A stretch of 64,000 nt of DNA from assembly GCF_000010805.1 (NCBI RefSeq), contig NC_012522.1, positions 558,001 to 622,000 of the forward strand, written 5' to 3'. Position 1 is the stretch's first letter, and the number at the start of each line of letters is the position of its first letter. This stretch comes from Rhodococcus opacus B4. Its GTDB lineage: Bacteria > Actinomycetota > Actinomycetes > Mycobacteriales > Mycobacteriaceae. A program made the translations under genes and the position numbers. The notes beneath the pieces are model-generated. The model ran no database searches. It was given only the letters and a program-made list of their open reading frames with translations, and was not told the origin of the DNA. This document shows, piece by piece, positions 55,335 to 64,000 of this stretch.

Positions 55335-58300
55335 TGAAGTACTTCGCTTCGGGGTGGTGCAGCACGAATGCATCCGTGGACTGCTCGGGATGCAACTGCA
55401 GTTCCTCCGACAATTTCACACCGATCCGTTCCGGTTCGAGGAGAGCGACCATCTTCGCGCGGTCCTCCAGGTTGGGGCAGGCGCCGTACCCGAAGGAGTA
55501 ACGGGCGCCGCGGTAGGCGAGGTCGAAGAATCCGGACACCTCCGACGGATCCTGCTCGCCGACGTTGTGGCCGCCGGGCAGCACGAGTTCCTCACGGACC
55601 CGCTGATGCCAGTACTCGGCCAGCGACTCCGTCAACTGCACGCCGATGCCGTGCACCTCGAGGTAGTCGCGGTACGCGTTGGCGGCGAACAGTTCGTTCG
55701 CGAAGTCCGCGATCGGCTGCCCCATGGTGACCAGCTGCATCGGGAACACGTCGACCTGACCGGTCTCCTTCGCCTCGGTGCGGGACCGGACGAAGTCGGC
55801 GACGCACAGGAACCGGTCGCGGTGCTGGCGCGGGAACGTGAACCGGAACCGTTCCTCCGCGTCGGGCGTCGGGTCGGTGAGCACGACCACGTCGTCACCC
55901 TCGGACACGGCGGGGAAATAGCCGTACACCACCGCGGCGTGCGCGAGGATTCCCTCGGTGCTGAGCCGGTCGAGCCAGTACCGCAGCCGGGGCCGGCCCT
56001 CGGTCTCCACCAGTTCCTCGTATGTGGGACCGTCGCCGGAACGCTGCCCGCGCAGGCCCCACTGCCCGAGGAACAGGGCGCGCTCGTCGAGCAGGCCCGA
56101 GTAGTCCGACAGCGACACGCCCTTCACGATCCGGTTGCCCCAGAACGGCGGGCTCGGGACCGCGATGTCGGTGGCCACGTCGGACCGCTCCGGCAGCTCG
56201 ACCGGGACCTCGGCGGCCTTGCGCTTCTCCGCGATCCGCTTGGACCGCTCGTGGCGGGCCTTACGTTCGGCCGCCTTCTCGCGGGCCGCGATCGCTTCCG
56301 GGCTGTCCGGGTCCGGTGCGCCGCCCCGCTTGACGGCCATGATCTCGTCCATCTTGTGCAGGCCCTCGAACGCGTCGCGCGCATAGCTGACGTCGCCCTC
56401 GTACACCTCGGCCAGGTCGTTCTCCACGTACGAGCGGGTCAGCGCGGCACCGCCGAGGAGGACGGGGAACTTCTCCGCGACACCCTTGGCGTTGAGTTCC
56501 TGCAGGTTGTCCTTCATCACCACGGTGGACTTCACGAGCAGACCGGACATGCCGATGACGTCGGCCTTCTGCTCGATCGCCGCGTCGAGGATGGTGGCGA
56601 TCGGCTGCTTGATGCCGAGGTTCACCACGTCGTATCCGTTGTTACTGAGGATGATGTCGACGAGGTTCTTGCCGATGTCGTGGACGTCGCCCTTCACGGT
56701 GGCGATGACGATGCGGCCCTTGCCGTCCTCGTCGGTGGCCTCCATGTGCGGTTCGAGGTACGCCACGGCCGCCTTCATCACCTCGGCGGACTGCAGCACG
56801 AACGGCAACTGCATCTGCCCGGACCCGAAGAGTTCGCCGACGGTCTTCATGCCGGACAGCAGGGTCTCGTTGATGATCGCGAGCGGCGGCTTCTCTTCCA
56901 TCGCCGCGGTGAGGTCGTCGTCGAGGCCGTTGCGCTCACCGTCGACGATGCGCCGTTCCAGCCGCTCGAACAGCGGCAGCGCCGCCAGTTCCTGAGCGCG
57001 GGATTCGCGCGCCGACGCCGCCGAGACGCCCTCGAACAGTTCCATCAGCTTCTGCAGCGGGTCATAGCCCTCGCGACGGCGGTCGTAGACCAGGTCGAGT
57101 GCGGTTTCGCGCTGTTCGTCGGGGATCCGCGCCATCGGCAGGATCTTCGACGCGTGCACGATGGCCGTGTCCAGGCCCGCCTCTGTGCACTCGTGCAGGA
57201 ACACCGAGTTCAGGACCTGCCGGGCGGCCGGGTTGAGGCCGAACGAGATGTTGGACACGCCGAGCGTGAAGTGCACCCGCGGGTGCCGCTTCTTCAGTTC
57301 GCGGATCGCCTCGATCGTCTCGATGCCGTCGCGGCGGACCTCCTCCTGACCGGTGGAGATCGGGAAGGTCAGCGCGTCGATGATGATGTCGGACTCGTCG
57401 AGACCCCAGTTCACGGTGATGTCTTCGAGCAGGCGCTCGGCGATGCGGACCTTGTGCTCGGCGGTGCGGGCCTGGCCCTCCTCGTCGATGGTCAGCGCGA
57501 CGACGGCGGCGCCGTGCTCCTTGACGAGCCGCATGATCTTCTGGAACCGCGAGTCCGGTCCGTCGCCGTCCTCGTAGTTGACGGAGTTGACGGCGCACCG
57601 GCCGCCGAGGTGTTCGAGACCGGCCTGCAGGACCGCGGGCTCGGTGGAGTCGAGCATGATCGGCAGCGTCGACGACGTCGCGAACCGGCTCGCGAGGGCG
57701 GCCATGTCGGCCGCGCCGTCGCGTCCGACGTAGTCGACGTTGAGGTCGAGCATGTGGGCGCCGTCGCGGGTCTGATCCTTCGCGATGTCGAGGCACTTCT
57801 GGTAGTCCTCGGCGATCATCGCCTCACGAAATGCCTTGGAGCCGTTGGAGTTCGTGCGCTCACCGATCATCAGGATGCTGGCGTCCTGCTCGAACGGCAC
57901 CGCCGTGTACAGCGACGACGTCCCCGACTCGTGCACCGGGTTGCGCGCGGCCTTCTCGACCAGGCGGACCGCGTCGGCGACCTGACGGATGTGCTCCGGG
58001 GTGGTGCCGCAGCAGCCGCCGACCAGACCGAGACCGAACTCGGTGACGAAGCCGCTGAGCGCCTCGGCGAGTTCCTCCGCGGTGAGCGGGTACTCGGCGC
58101 CGTTCGGGCCGAGCTGCGGCAGTCCGGCGTTGGGCATCACCGACACGGGAAGGGAGCTGTACTTGGACAGGTGGCGGAGATGTTCGCTCATCTCGGCGGG
58201 ACCGGTCGCGCAGTTGAGCCCGATCATGTCGATGCCGAGCGGCTCGAGCGCGGTCAGCGCGGCACCGATCTCGCTGCCGAGCAGCATCGTGCCGGTGGTC

Positions 58301-58896
58301 TCGACCGTGACATGGGTGATGATCGGGAGCCGTGACCCCAGCGTCTCCATCGCCCGCTGACTGCCCAGGATGGCCGCCTTCACCTGCAGCAGGTCCTGGC
58401 AGGTCTCGACGAGAATCGCGTCGGCGCCCCCGTCGATCATGCCCATCGCGGCCTCCGCGTAGGCGTCGCGCAGGATCGCGAACGGCGCGTGGCCGAGCGT
58501 CGGCAACTTGGTTCCGGGGCCCATCGAGCCGAGGACGAAGCGGCCCATGCCGTCGCGTCCCGGCCCCATCTCGTCGGCGACCTCACGCGCCAGCCGGGTG
58601 CCCTTCTCGGCCAGTTCCCGGATACGGTCCGAAATGTCGTAATCGGCGAGGTTGGGGAGGTTGCACCCGAACGTGTTGGTCTCGACGGCGTCGGCCCCGG
58701 CCTCGAAATACGCGCGGTGGATCTCTTTCAGCACGTCAGGGCGGGTGTCGTTGAGAATTTCGTTGCAGCCTTCGAGCCCGAGGAAGTCGTCGAGCGTGAG
58801 GTCCGCGGCCTGCAACATGGTGCCCATGGCTCCGTCGCCGATGACAACGCGCTGGTTCAACGCATCGAGCAGGGCAGAGTGAAATGGCGCAGACAT
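55327..58896 (-). CDS. metH: Cobalamin-dependent methionine synthase
   Basis: 1189 residues from ATG 58896, in line with actinobacterial MetH. Order: Hcy-binding domain (VIGDGAMGTMLQAADL; VGGCCGTTPEH with the zinc Cys pair), pterin-binding domain (ILMIGERTNSNGSKAFREAM), cobalamin cap and Rossmann domain (ATVKGDVHDIGKNLVDIIL, the His-on ligand loop), and the C-terminal reactivation domain. It makes methionine from homocysteine and methyl-THF. The TAGTCT -10 box 7 nt before ATG suggests a leaderless transcript, so there is no room for a B12 riboswitch. Confidence 0.95.
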   Translation of the reverse strand: MSAPFHSALLDALNQRVVIGDGAMGTMLQAADLTLDDFLGLEGCNEILNDTRPDVLKEIHRAYFEAGADAVETNTFGCNLPNLADYDISDRIRELAEKGTRLAREVADEMGPGRDGMGRFVLGSMGPGTKLPTLGHAPFAILRDAYAEAAMGMIDGGADAILVETCQDLLQVKAAILGSQRAMETLGSRLPIITHVTVETTGTMLLGSEIGAALTALEPLGIDMIGLNCATGPAEMSEHLRHLSKYSSLPVSVMPNAGLPQLGPNGAEYPLTAEELAEALSGFVTEFGLGLVGGCCGTTPEHIRQVADAVRLVEKAARNPVHESGTSSLYTAVPFEQDASILMIGERTNSNGSKAFREAMIAEDYQKCLDIAKDQTRDGAHMLDLNVDYVGRDGAADMAALASRFATSSTLPIMLDSTEPAVLQAGLEHLGGRCAVNSVNYEDGDGPDSRFQKIMRLVKEHGAAVVALTIDEEGQARTAEHKVRIAERLLEDITVNWGLDESDIIIDALTFPISTGQEEVRRDGIETIEAIRELKKRHPRVHFTLGVSNISFGLNPAARQVLNSVFLHECTEAGLDTAIVHASKILPMARIPDEQRETALDLVYDRRREGYDPLQKLMELFEGVSAASARESRAQELAALPLFERLERRIVDGERNGLDDDLTAAMEEKPPLAIINETLLSGMKTVGELFGSGQMQLPFVLQSAEVMKAAVAYLEPHMEATDEDGKGRIVIATVKGDVHDIGKNLVDIILSNNGYDVVNLGIKQPIATILDAAIEQKADVIGMSGLLVKSTVVMKDNLQELNAKGVAEKFPVLLGGAALTRSYVENDLAEVYEGDVSYARDAFEGLHKMDEIMAVKRGGAPDPDSPEAIAAREKAAERKARHERSKRIAEKRKAAEVPVELPERSDVATDIAVPSPPFWGNRIVKGVSLSDYSGLLDERALFLGQWGLRGQRSGDGPTYEELVETEGRPRLRYWLDRLSTEGILAHAAVVYGYFPAVSEGDDVVVLTDPTPDAEERFRFTFPRQHRDRFLCVADFVRSRTEAKETGQVDVFPMQLVTMGQPIADFANELFAANAYRDYLEVHGIGVQLTESLAEYWHQRVREELVLPGGHNVGEQDPSEVSGFFDLAYRGARYSFGYGACPNLEDRAKMVALLEPERIGVKLSEELQLHPEQSTDAFVLHHPEAKYFNV

Positions 58897-58903
58897 GCCG
58901 TCC

Positions 58904-58909
58904 AGACTA
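58904..58909 (-). promoter_or_regulatory. -10 box TAGTCT of metH
   Basis: Read on the minus strand, TAGTCT is followed by 7 nt and the metH ATG. It is divergent from the TAGGCT box of the PAC2 gene 27 bp away, so both leaderless promoters share one short region. Confidence 0.5.
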
Positions 58910-58935
58910 GTGGGCGCGGGAACCAACGCTGGCCG

Positions 58936-58941
58936 TAGGCT
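58936..58941 (+). promoter_or_regulatory. -10 box TAGGCT of the PAC2 gene
   Basis: TAGGCT ends 6 nt before GTG 58948 with no ribosome site, consistent with leaderless start. Confidence 0.5.
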
Positions 58942-58947
58942 GGGTGG

Positions 58948-59889
58948 GTGAGTTCCAGTGAGTTCCCCGTCACGCCTGCGGGCCCCGACGACGACACCCC
59001 CGACACCGCGGACGACGGTGCCACCGACAGCGGCGTGCCCGTACTTCGTGACCCCGTTCTCGTCGCCGCCTTCGAGGGCTGGAACGACGCCGGCGACGCC
59101 GCGAGCGGAGCCGTCGAGCACCTCGAACTGACGTGGGACGCCCAGCCGCTGGCCGAGCTGGACTCCGAGGAGTACTACGACTACCAGGTCAACCGCCCCA
59201 CGGTCCGGCAGGTCGACGGCGTCACCCGGGAGATCGTGTGGCCGGCCACCCGCCTGTCGGTGTGCTCGCCCCCGGGCAGCGACCGCGACGTGGTGCTGCT
59301 GCGCGGTATCGAACCGAACATGCGCTGGCGCAGCTTCTGCGAGGACCTCCTCGAGCTGATCGATCAACTGCAGATCAACACCGTGGTGATCCTCGGGGCG
59401 CTGCTCGCGGACACCCCGCACACGCGGCCGGTCCCGGTGACGGGCAGCGCGTACAGCAGCGAGGCCGCCGAACGGTTCAAGATCGAGCAGACCCGGTACG
59501 AGGGACCGACGGGGATCACCGGGGTGCTGCAGGACGCGTGCGTCCGGGCCGGAGTGCCCGCCGTGTCGTTCTGGGCGGCCGTGCCCCATTACGTGTCCCA
59601 GCCGCCGAACCCCAAGGCGACGGTGGCGTTGCTGCAGCGCGTCGAGGACGTCCTGGACATCGAGGTGCCGCTCGGGGAACTCCCGTCGCAGGCCGACGAC
59701 TGGCAGGAAGCCGTCACCGAGATGACCGCGGACGACGAGGAAATCGGCGACTACGTCCGCTCCCTCGAGGAGCGGGGCGACGCCGAGACCGACATCTCCG
59801 AGGCCATCTCGAAGATCGACGGTGATGCGCTCGCGGCCGAGTTCGAGCGGTATCTGCGCAGGCGTGGGCCCGGCAGCTTCGGGCTGTGA
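58948..59889 (+). CDS. PAC2-family protein
   Basis: 313 residues. FEGWNDAGDAASGAVEHLEL is the PAC2 opening; VILGALLADTPHTRPVPVTG and GPTGITGVLQDACVRAGVPA follow. The family is related to proteasome assembly chaperones by name and fold; its bacterial role is not settled. The positional orthologue is Rv2125. It overlaps the MFS gene by 4 bp. Confidence 0.87.
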   Translation: MSSSEFPVTPAGPDDDTPDTADDGATDSGVPVLRDPVLVAAFEGWNDAGDAASGAVEHLELTWDAQPLAELDSEEYYDYQVNRPTVRQVDGVTREIVWPATRLSVCSPPGSDRDVVLLRGIEPNMRWRSFCEDLLELIDQLQINTVVILGALLADTPHTRPVPVTGSAYSSEAAERFKIEQTRYEGPTGITGVLQDACVRAGVPAVSFWAAVPHYVSQPPNPKATVALLQRVEDVLDIEVPLGELPSQADDWQEAVTEMTADDEEIGDYVRSLEERGDAETDISEAISKIDGDALAAEFERYLRRRGPGSFGL

Positions 59890-61037
59890 CGAGGAACTCG
59901 TCCGAGTCGCTTCGTTCCTCGCTCCAGCGCACGGCGCTCTACGCCGGCGGTTTCCTCGGCCCGTTCGGCGGCGGGGTGGTCGCCTCGATCCTTCCCGAGA
60001 TCGGTGACGACCTCGGCGTGAGCGCGTCCGCCGCGGCAGGGTCGCTGACGGCGTACCTGCTGCCGTTCGCGTTGCTGATGCTGGTGTCGGGCACCCTGGG
60101 CGCCCGGTGGGGGCAGATGCGGACCGTGCGGATCGCGTACGGCGTCTATCTGCTGTCGTCGCTGGCCTGCTTCGCGGCGCCGACGCTGCCGCTCTTCCTC
60201 GGCGCGCGCGTGCTTCAGGGATGTTCCAACTCGTTCACGACGCCGCTGCTGCTGGCCGCGCTCGCCGCCTCGACGCCGAAGAAGCACCTCGGCCGGGCGC
60301 TGGGGATCTTCGGTGCCTTCCAGGCCGCGGGTCAGTCGAGCGCGCCGCTCGTCGGCGGCCTCGCGGCGGAGGTCGACTGGCGGCTCGCGTTCCTCGTCAT
60401 CGCCCTCGTGGCCGCGGTGCTCGGTCTGGTCGGTGTTCCCGACAGCCCGCCCGCCGAGCCGGGGGCGGCGCGCCCGCGACTGCGGGACGCCCTCACCCCG
60501 TCGGTGCTGAGGATCGGGGTGGTCGCGCTCCTCGGCTGGGGCGCACTCGGTGGGCTGAGCTTCCTGGTCGCGTTCCGCGCCGAGGACGTGTTCGGCCTGA
60601 GCCCCACCCAGCGCGGCCTGCTGCTCACCGGGTTCGGCGTCGCCGGCATCCTCACCGCACGCCTCGTCGGCGGTGTCATCGACAAGTTCGGGGCCCGAGC
60701 CGCCGTGTTGATCGGCGCGTTCGGCGGGGCGGCTCTCGTCGCCGCCGCCGGGACAGTCTCGCTCCTCCCGGTCGTGGCGGTGGCGTGGTTCGCGGCCGGA
60801 ACCGCAGGTCAGTTCATCCTGGTCGGCGTCAACGCCGCGGTGCTCGGGTCGCCGGGCCCGAACCGGGGCGGCGCGGTGTCCGTCGTGCAGGCGCTGCGGT
60901 TCACCGGCAACGCGCTCGCGCCGATCACCCTCACCCCGGTGTACGCGGTCTCGCCCGCCGCCGGCTTCCTTCTGCCGGCCCTGCTCCTCGCCGTGCTGGC
61001 CCCATTGCTGATGCCCCGCGACCGGCCACCTGCCTGA
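59886..61037 (+). CDS. MFS transporter
   Basis: 383 residues from GTG 59886, overlapping the PAC2 stop (GTGA). About 12 hydrophobic segments, with LARGRALGIFGAFQAAGQSS-like motif (HLGRALGIFGAFQAAGQSSA) in the drug:H+ antiporter-like half. Substrate unknown. It is followed by about 90 bp of nirB promoter region. Confidence 0.8.
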   Translation: MTRNSSESLRSSLQRTALYAGGFLGPFGGGVVASILPEIGDDLGVSASAAAGSLTAYLLPFALLMLVSGTLGARWGQMRTVRIAYGVYLLSSLACFAAPTLPLFLGARVLQGCSNSFTTPLLLAALAASTPKKHLGRALGIFGAFQAAGQSSAPLVGGLAAEVDWRLAFLVIALVAAVLGLVGVPDSPPAEPGAARPRLRDALTPSVLRIGVVALLGWGALGGLSFLVAFRAEDVFGLSPTQRGLLLTGFGVAGILTARLVGGVIDKFGARAAVLIGAFGGAALVAAAGTVSLLPVVAVAWFAAGTAGQFILVGVNAAVLGSPGPNRGGAVSVVQALRFTGNALAPITLTPVYAVSPAAGFLLPALLLAVLAPLLMPRDRPPA

Positions 61038-61076
61038 CACTTTTCCGGGAGGGCTGTGAGCTGTTCTTGTTTCCCA

Positions 61077-61100
61077 CGTAACGTACGCGCAGCGGTTACG
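61077..61100. promoter_or_regulatory. Inverted repeat CGTAAC-N12-GTTACG upstream of nirB
   Basis: Six-bp arms; on the minus strand a further GTTAC-N4-GAAAC lies beside it. The half-sites resemble GlnR boxes (GTnAC, GAAAC), and mycobacterial nirBD is known to be GlnR-controlled. The spacing is not the canonical one. Confidence 0.35.
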
Positions 61101-61126
61101 ACACGCCCGGGGCGCAACCTCAGTGC

Positions 61127-63614
61127 ATGGCCCACACACCGAGTTCGAGCAAGCTGCTGGTCGTCGGCAACGGTATGGCCGGCGCCCGCACCGTCGAGGA
61201 GATCCTGCACCGCGGGGGGCGCGAGCGGTTCGAGATCACCATGATCGGCGACGAACCCTACGGAAACTACAACCGGATCATGCTCTCGCACGTGCTGTCC
61301 GGGGAGGCGGCCGTCGACGACGAGGATCTGATCCTCAACCCCATGGGCTGGTACACGGCGAACGGTGTGAAACTCCACGCCGGGGACCGCGCTCGACAGG
61401 TTCGCGAAGACCGTCACGTGCGAGAGCGGCCGCGTCGTCGACTACGACGTGCTGATCGTCGCCACGGGAAGCAACACGTTCTTTCCCAACATGGACGGAC
61501 TGCGGGAGCACGACGGTCGCCTGGCCCGCGGGGTGTTCGGATTCCGCAACATCGCCGACACCAACGGGATGCTGCAGATGGCACAGGCACACGACGACGT
61601 GTCCGCGGTGGTGATCGGCGGCGGACTGCTCGGGCTCGAGGCCGCGTACGGGCTGCGGACGCAGGGGCTCACCGTCGACGTCGTGCACTCCCCCGGGCAT
61701 CTGATGAACCAGCAACTCGACGAACGCGGCGGCAGCGTCCTGCGCGCCGAGATCGAGAAACTCGGTGTCGGCGTTCACACCTCGATGCGGACCACCGCCG
61801 TGCTGCGCGACGACGCCGGCCTGGTGACCGGGGTGTCGTTCGTCGACGGCTCCACGCTGGACGCCGACATGGTGGTCGTCACCGCGGGAATCCGGCCCAA
61901 CACCGAACTGGCGCGGGCCGCAGGTCTGGTGGTCGAGCGCGGGATCGTCGTCGACGACCAGATGCGCTGCGAGGACGAGGGTTCGGTGTACGCCGTCGGC
62001 GAGTGCGCGCAGCACCGGGGAGAGACGTACGGCCTCGTGGCCCCGGTGTGGGAGCAGGCGGTCATCCTCGCGGACGTCCTCACCGGCTCCGATCCGGAAG
62101 CGGCCTATGTCGGTTCGCGCACCACCACCCAGCTGAAGGTCGCGGGGGTGGACGTGGCCGCGATGGGCGTCAAGGGGCCGGAGACCGCGGACGACGAATT
62201 CGTCCAATACTACGAACCACGCAGCGGCACGTACAAGAGTCTCGTCGTCCGGGACGGAAAGCTGATCGGCGCCACCCTGATGGGCGACATCAGCAAGGCG
62301 GGCTTCCTCACGCAAGCGTTCGACGGCAAGGTGCCGCTGCCCGAGGAGCGAATCAGCATGCTCTTCGACGTCGGCACACCCGCCGCCGCGACGAGTGTCG
62401 CCGACCTTCCCGACGACCTGCAGGTGTGCAACTGCAACGGTGTGAGCAAGGGCGATCTGGTGGCCTGCGTCCACTCCGGCGCGAAGACCCTCACCGACGT
62501 GTGCGCCACGACCCGCGCGGGCAAGGGTTGTGGGTCGTGCAAGGGACTCGTCGCCGACATCGTGGCCTGCGCCGCCGGCGGCGAACTCGAAGCGGACCCC
62601 TCCGCCGACTGGTACGTGCCGTGCATCCCGATGAGCAAGCCCGAGCTCACCGCGGCCATCCGGGAACGCGATCTGCGCGCCGTGTCCCAGGTGTTCGCCG
62701 AACTCGCGACGGACGCCAACGAGGACGCGTCCGCGAAGATGCCGCTCGCGTCACTGCTCCGCACGATCTGGGGGCCCGACTGGGTGGACGAGCGCGGCGC
62801 GCTGTTCATCAACGACCGCGTGCACGCCAACATCCAGCGCGACGGCACGTTCTCGGTGGTCCCGCAGATGAAGGGCGGTGTCACCACGCCGGACCAGCTC
62901 CGCAGGATCGCCGACGTCGCCGACAAGTACCGCGTGCCGCTCGTGAAGGTCACCGGTGGGCAGCGCATCGACCTGCTGGGCATCAAGAAGGAGGATCTCC
63001 CCAAGGTGTGGGGCGACCTCGACATGCCGTCCGGGTTCGCCTACGGCAAGAGCATGCGCACGGTGAAAACCTGTGTCGGAACGGACTTCTGCCGCTACGG
63101 TCTCGGCGATTCGACGAGCCTCGGCATCGCTCTCGAGGAGCGGTTCCAGGGTCTGGAGACGCCCGCGAAGCTGAAACTCGCGGTCGCCGGGTGCCCCCGC
63201 AACTGTTCCGAGGCCCTGTGCAAGGACTTCGGGGTGGTCGCGGTCGGCGACGGCCGCTGGGAGATCTACGTCGGCGGCGCCGCGGGCGCCCATATCCGCA
63301 AGGGCGATCTGCTGGCCACGGTCGAATCACCGGACGCCGTCGTGGAACTCGGCGGGCGGTTCATCCAGTACTACCGCGAGAACGCGAAATGGCTCGAACG
63401 CACCTACGATTTCGTGCCGCGGGTGGGACTCGAACATCTTCAGGCACTACTGGTCCGGGACGAGGAGGACATCGTGACGGGATTGGACGAGCGGATCCAG
63501 ACGGCGGTGGACGGCTACCGGGATCCGTGGAAGGAGCGCAGCGCGCCGAAATCGCCGGCGCAGTTCGCTCCCTCGCTCCCGCTGCTGCCGCTCCCCCAGG
63601 TGCCGGTCCGATGA
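61127..63614 (+). pseudogene. nirB: NADH-dependent nitrite reductase large subunit NirB, frameshifted
   Basis: The first 88 or so codons (LLVVGNGMAGARTVEEIL; NYNRIMLSHVLSGEAAVDDE) encode the FAD-binding start of NirB in one frame. Near 61390-61393 the homology moves to another frame, which continues (DRFAKTVTCESGRVVDYDVL) to TGA 63612. A single extra C in CCGCGCTCGAC would explain it. The second part has the NADH domain, a BFD-type 2Fe-2S segment (CNCNGVSKGDLVACV, GKGCGSCKG), and the sirohaem/4Fe-4S domain (TCVGTDFCRYG, VAGCPRNCSEALC). Either the gene is inactive or this is a sequencing error. Confidence 0.85.
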
Positions 63615-63937
63615 CCGCCCTCATCGAGGGTCCCACCGAGTTCGCGGTGGGGCCGGTCAGCGACCTGACTCCGGGCGAGGGCCGGACGTACGTCGTGCAG
63701 GACCGGCAGGTGGCCGTATTCCTGCTGTCGGACGGCACCGTTCGGGCGATGGACGCGGTGTGCCCGCACAGGGGCGGCCCCCTCGCGGACGGGCAGATCG
63801 ACGCCTCCGGCGTGATGTGCCCGCTCCACCAGTACGCGTTCGCCTTCGACACGGGCGCCTGCGGATCCGAGGGTGTGGGCTCGGTCCGCACGTACCCGGC
63901 ATCGGTCCGCGAGGGGTCGGTCGTCGTGCACGTGTGA
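63611..63937 (+). CDS. nirD: Nitrite reductase small subunit NirD
   Basis: 108 residues from ATG 63611, overlapping the nirB stop (ATGA). A Rieske-type 2Fe-2S domain with AVCPHRGGPLADG and MCPLHQYAFAFD. It is the small subunit of assimilatory NADH nitrite reductase. The last 63 bases of the window hold a C-run and no gene. Confidence 0.93.
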   Translation: MTALIEGPTEFAVGPVSDLTPGEGRTYVVQDRQVAVFLLSDGTVRAMDAVCPHRGGPLADGQIDASGVMCPLHQYAFAFDTGACGSEGVGSVRTYPASVREGSVVVHV

Positions 63938-64000
63938 GGGCCCCCCCCTTAGGCTCGGCCCTGGTACGGCGTGCCTTTCGGGAAAACTGCGACACCGCTG

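Noticed and set aside
54805-58335. Plus-strand open frame of 1176 codons opposite metH
   Set aside because: Its composition (Arg/Val/Asp-rich, no motifs) is that of an antisense shadow of metH.
58897-58947. Cobalamin riboswitch before metH
   Set aside because: Only 51 bp separate the divergent start codons, and a -10 box lies 7 nt before the ATG, leaving no leader.
58897-59589. N-terminal extension of MetH
   Set aside because: It is antisense to the PAC2 gene; MetH homology begins at ATG 58896.

Overview
The window is high-GC actinobacterial DNA. Gene content and order point to Rhodococcus, probably a large-genome catabolic species of the opacus/jostii type; this is inferred from recognised families, not from a database search. 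The right-hand 40 kb follows, with a few extra genes, the Mycobacterium tuberculosis order Rv2070c-Rv2074, Rv2089c-Rv2097c, Rv2109c-Rv2112c, Rv2115c-Rv2119, Rv2121c-Rv2122c and Rv2124c-Rv2125.

Left part (1-24.6 kb) is accessory and metabolic. It opens with a truncated FAD amine-oxidase-like gene, a small conserved protein, an alpha/beta hydrolase, a nitroreductase and an SDR. A solitary retron-like reverse transcriptase (4381-5826, minus) follows, with about 400 bp of structured DNA upstream of it. Next are an orphan RsdA-type anti-sigma factor, an alkylsulfatase-like metallohydrolase, a PucR regulator with palindromic operator candidates, a class III CoA-transferase, and an MFS gene broken by one in-frame TAA. 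Around 13.4-15.7 kb lie a DUF2252 gene and two gene fragments (acyl-CoA dehydrogenase-like and PucR C-terminus). From 15.6 to 23 kb there are two nitronate monooxygenase operons, each with its own MFS transporter, plus two LysR regulators. A lipoate-ligase-like protein and a secreted cupin close this part.

Core part (24.6-64 kb): an SDR-cobL-cobM-cobK operon diverges from an F420-type flavin reductase. After it come polyprenol-phosphate-mannose synthase, a Pro-dipeptidase, a 5'-3' exonuclease and a DUF4333 membrane protein. The long minus-strand run pafA-pafB-pafC-(88 aa protein)-tatA-tatC-helY encodes Pup ligation, the PafBC DNA-damage regulator, Tat export and an RNA helicase. The run prcA/prcB/pup/dop plus arc (mpa) supplies the rest of the Pup-proteasome system. 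A PAP2-diacylglycerol-kinase fusion, a deazaflavin-dependent reductase and a Nudix hydrolase sit between these blocks. Then follow lppK-like, trmI, a RecB-like nuclease, a thioesterase-like gene, hisG/hisE, an RluA-type pseudouridine synthase, trhO, a HAD hydrolase, metH, a PAC2 protein, an MFS transporter, and nirB (with an apparent frameshift) plus nirD.

Several genes have a TAnnnT -10 box 6-8 nt before the start codon, suggesting leaderless transcripts. Strong stem-loops separate convergent genes at 46.4 and 48.9 kb, and one lies between tatA and tatC. No tRNA, rRNA, CRISPR array or insertion sequence was seen. The most unusual item is the retron-like reverse transcriptase with its structured upstream region.
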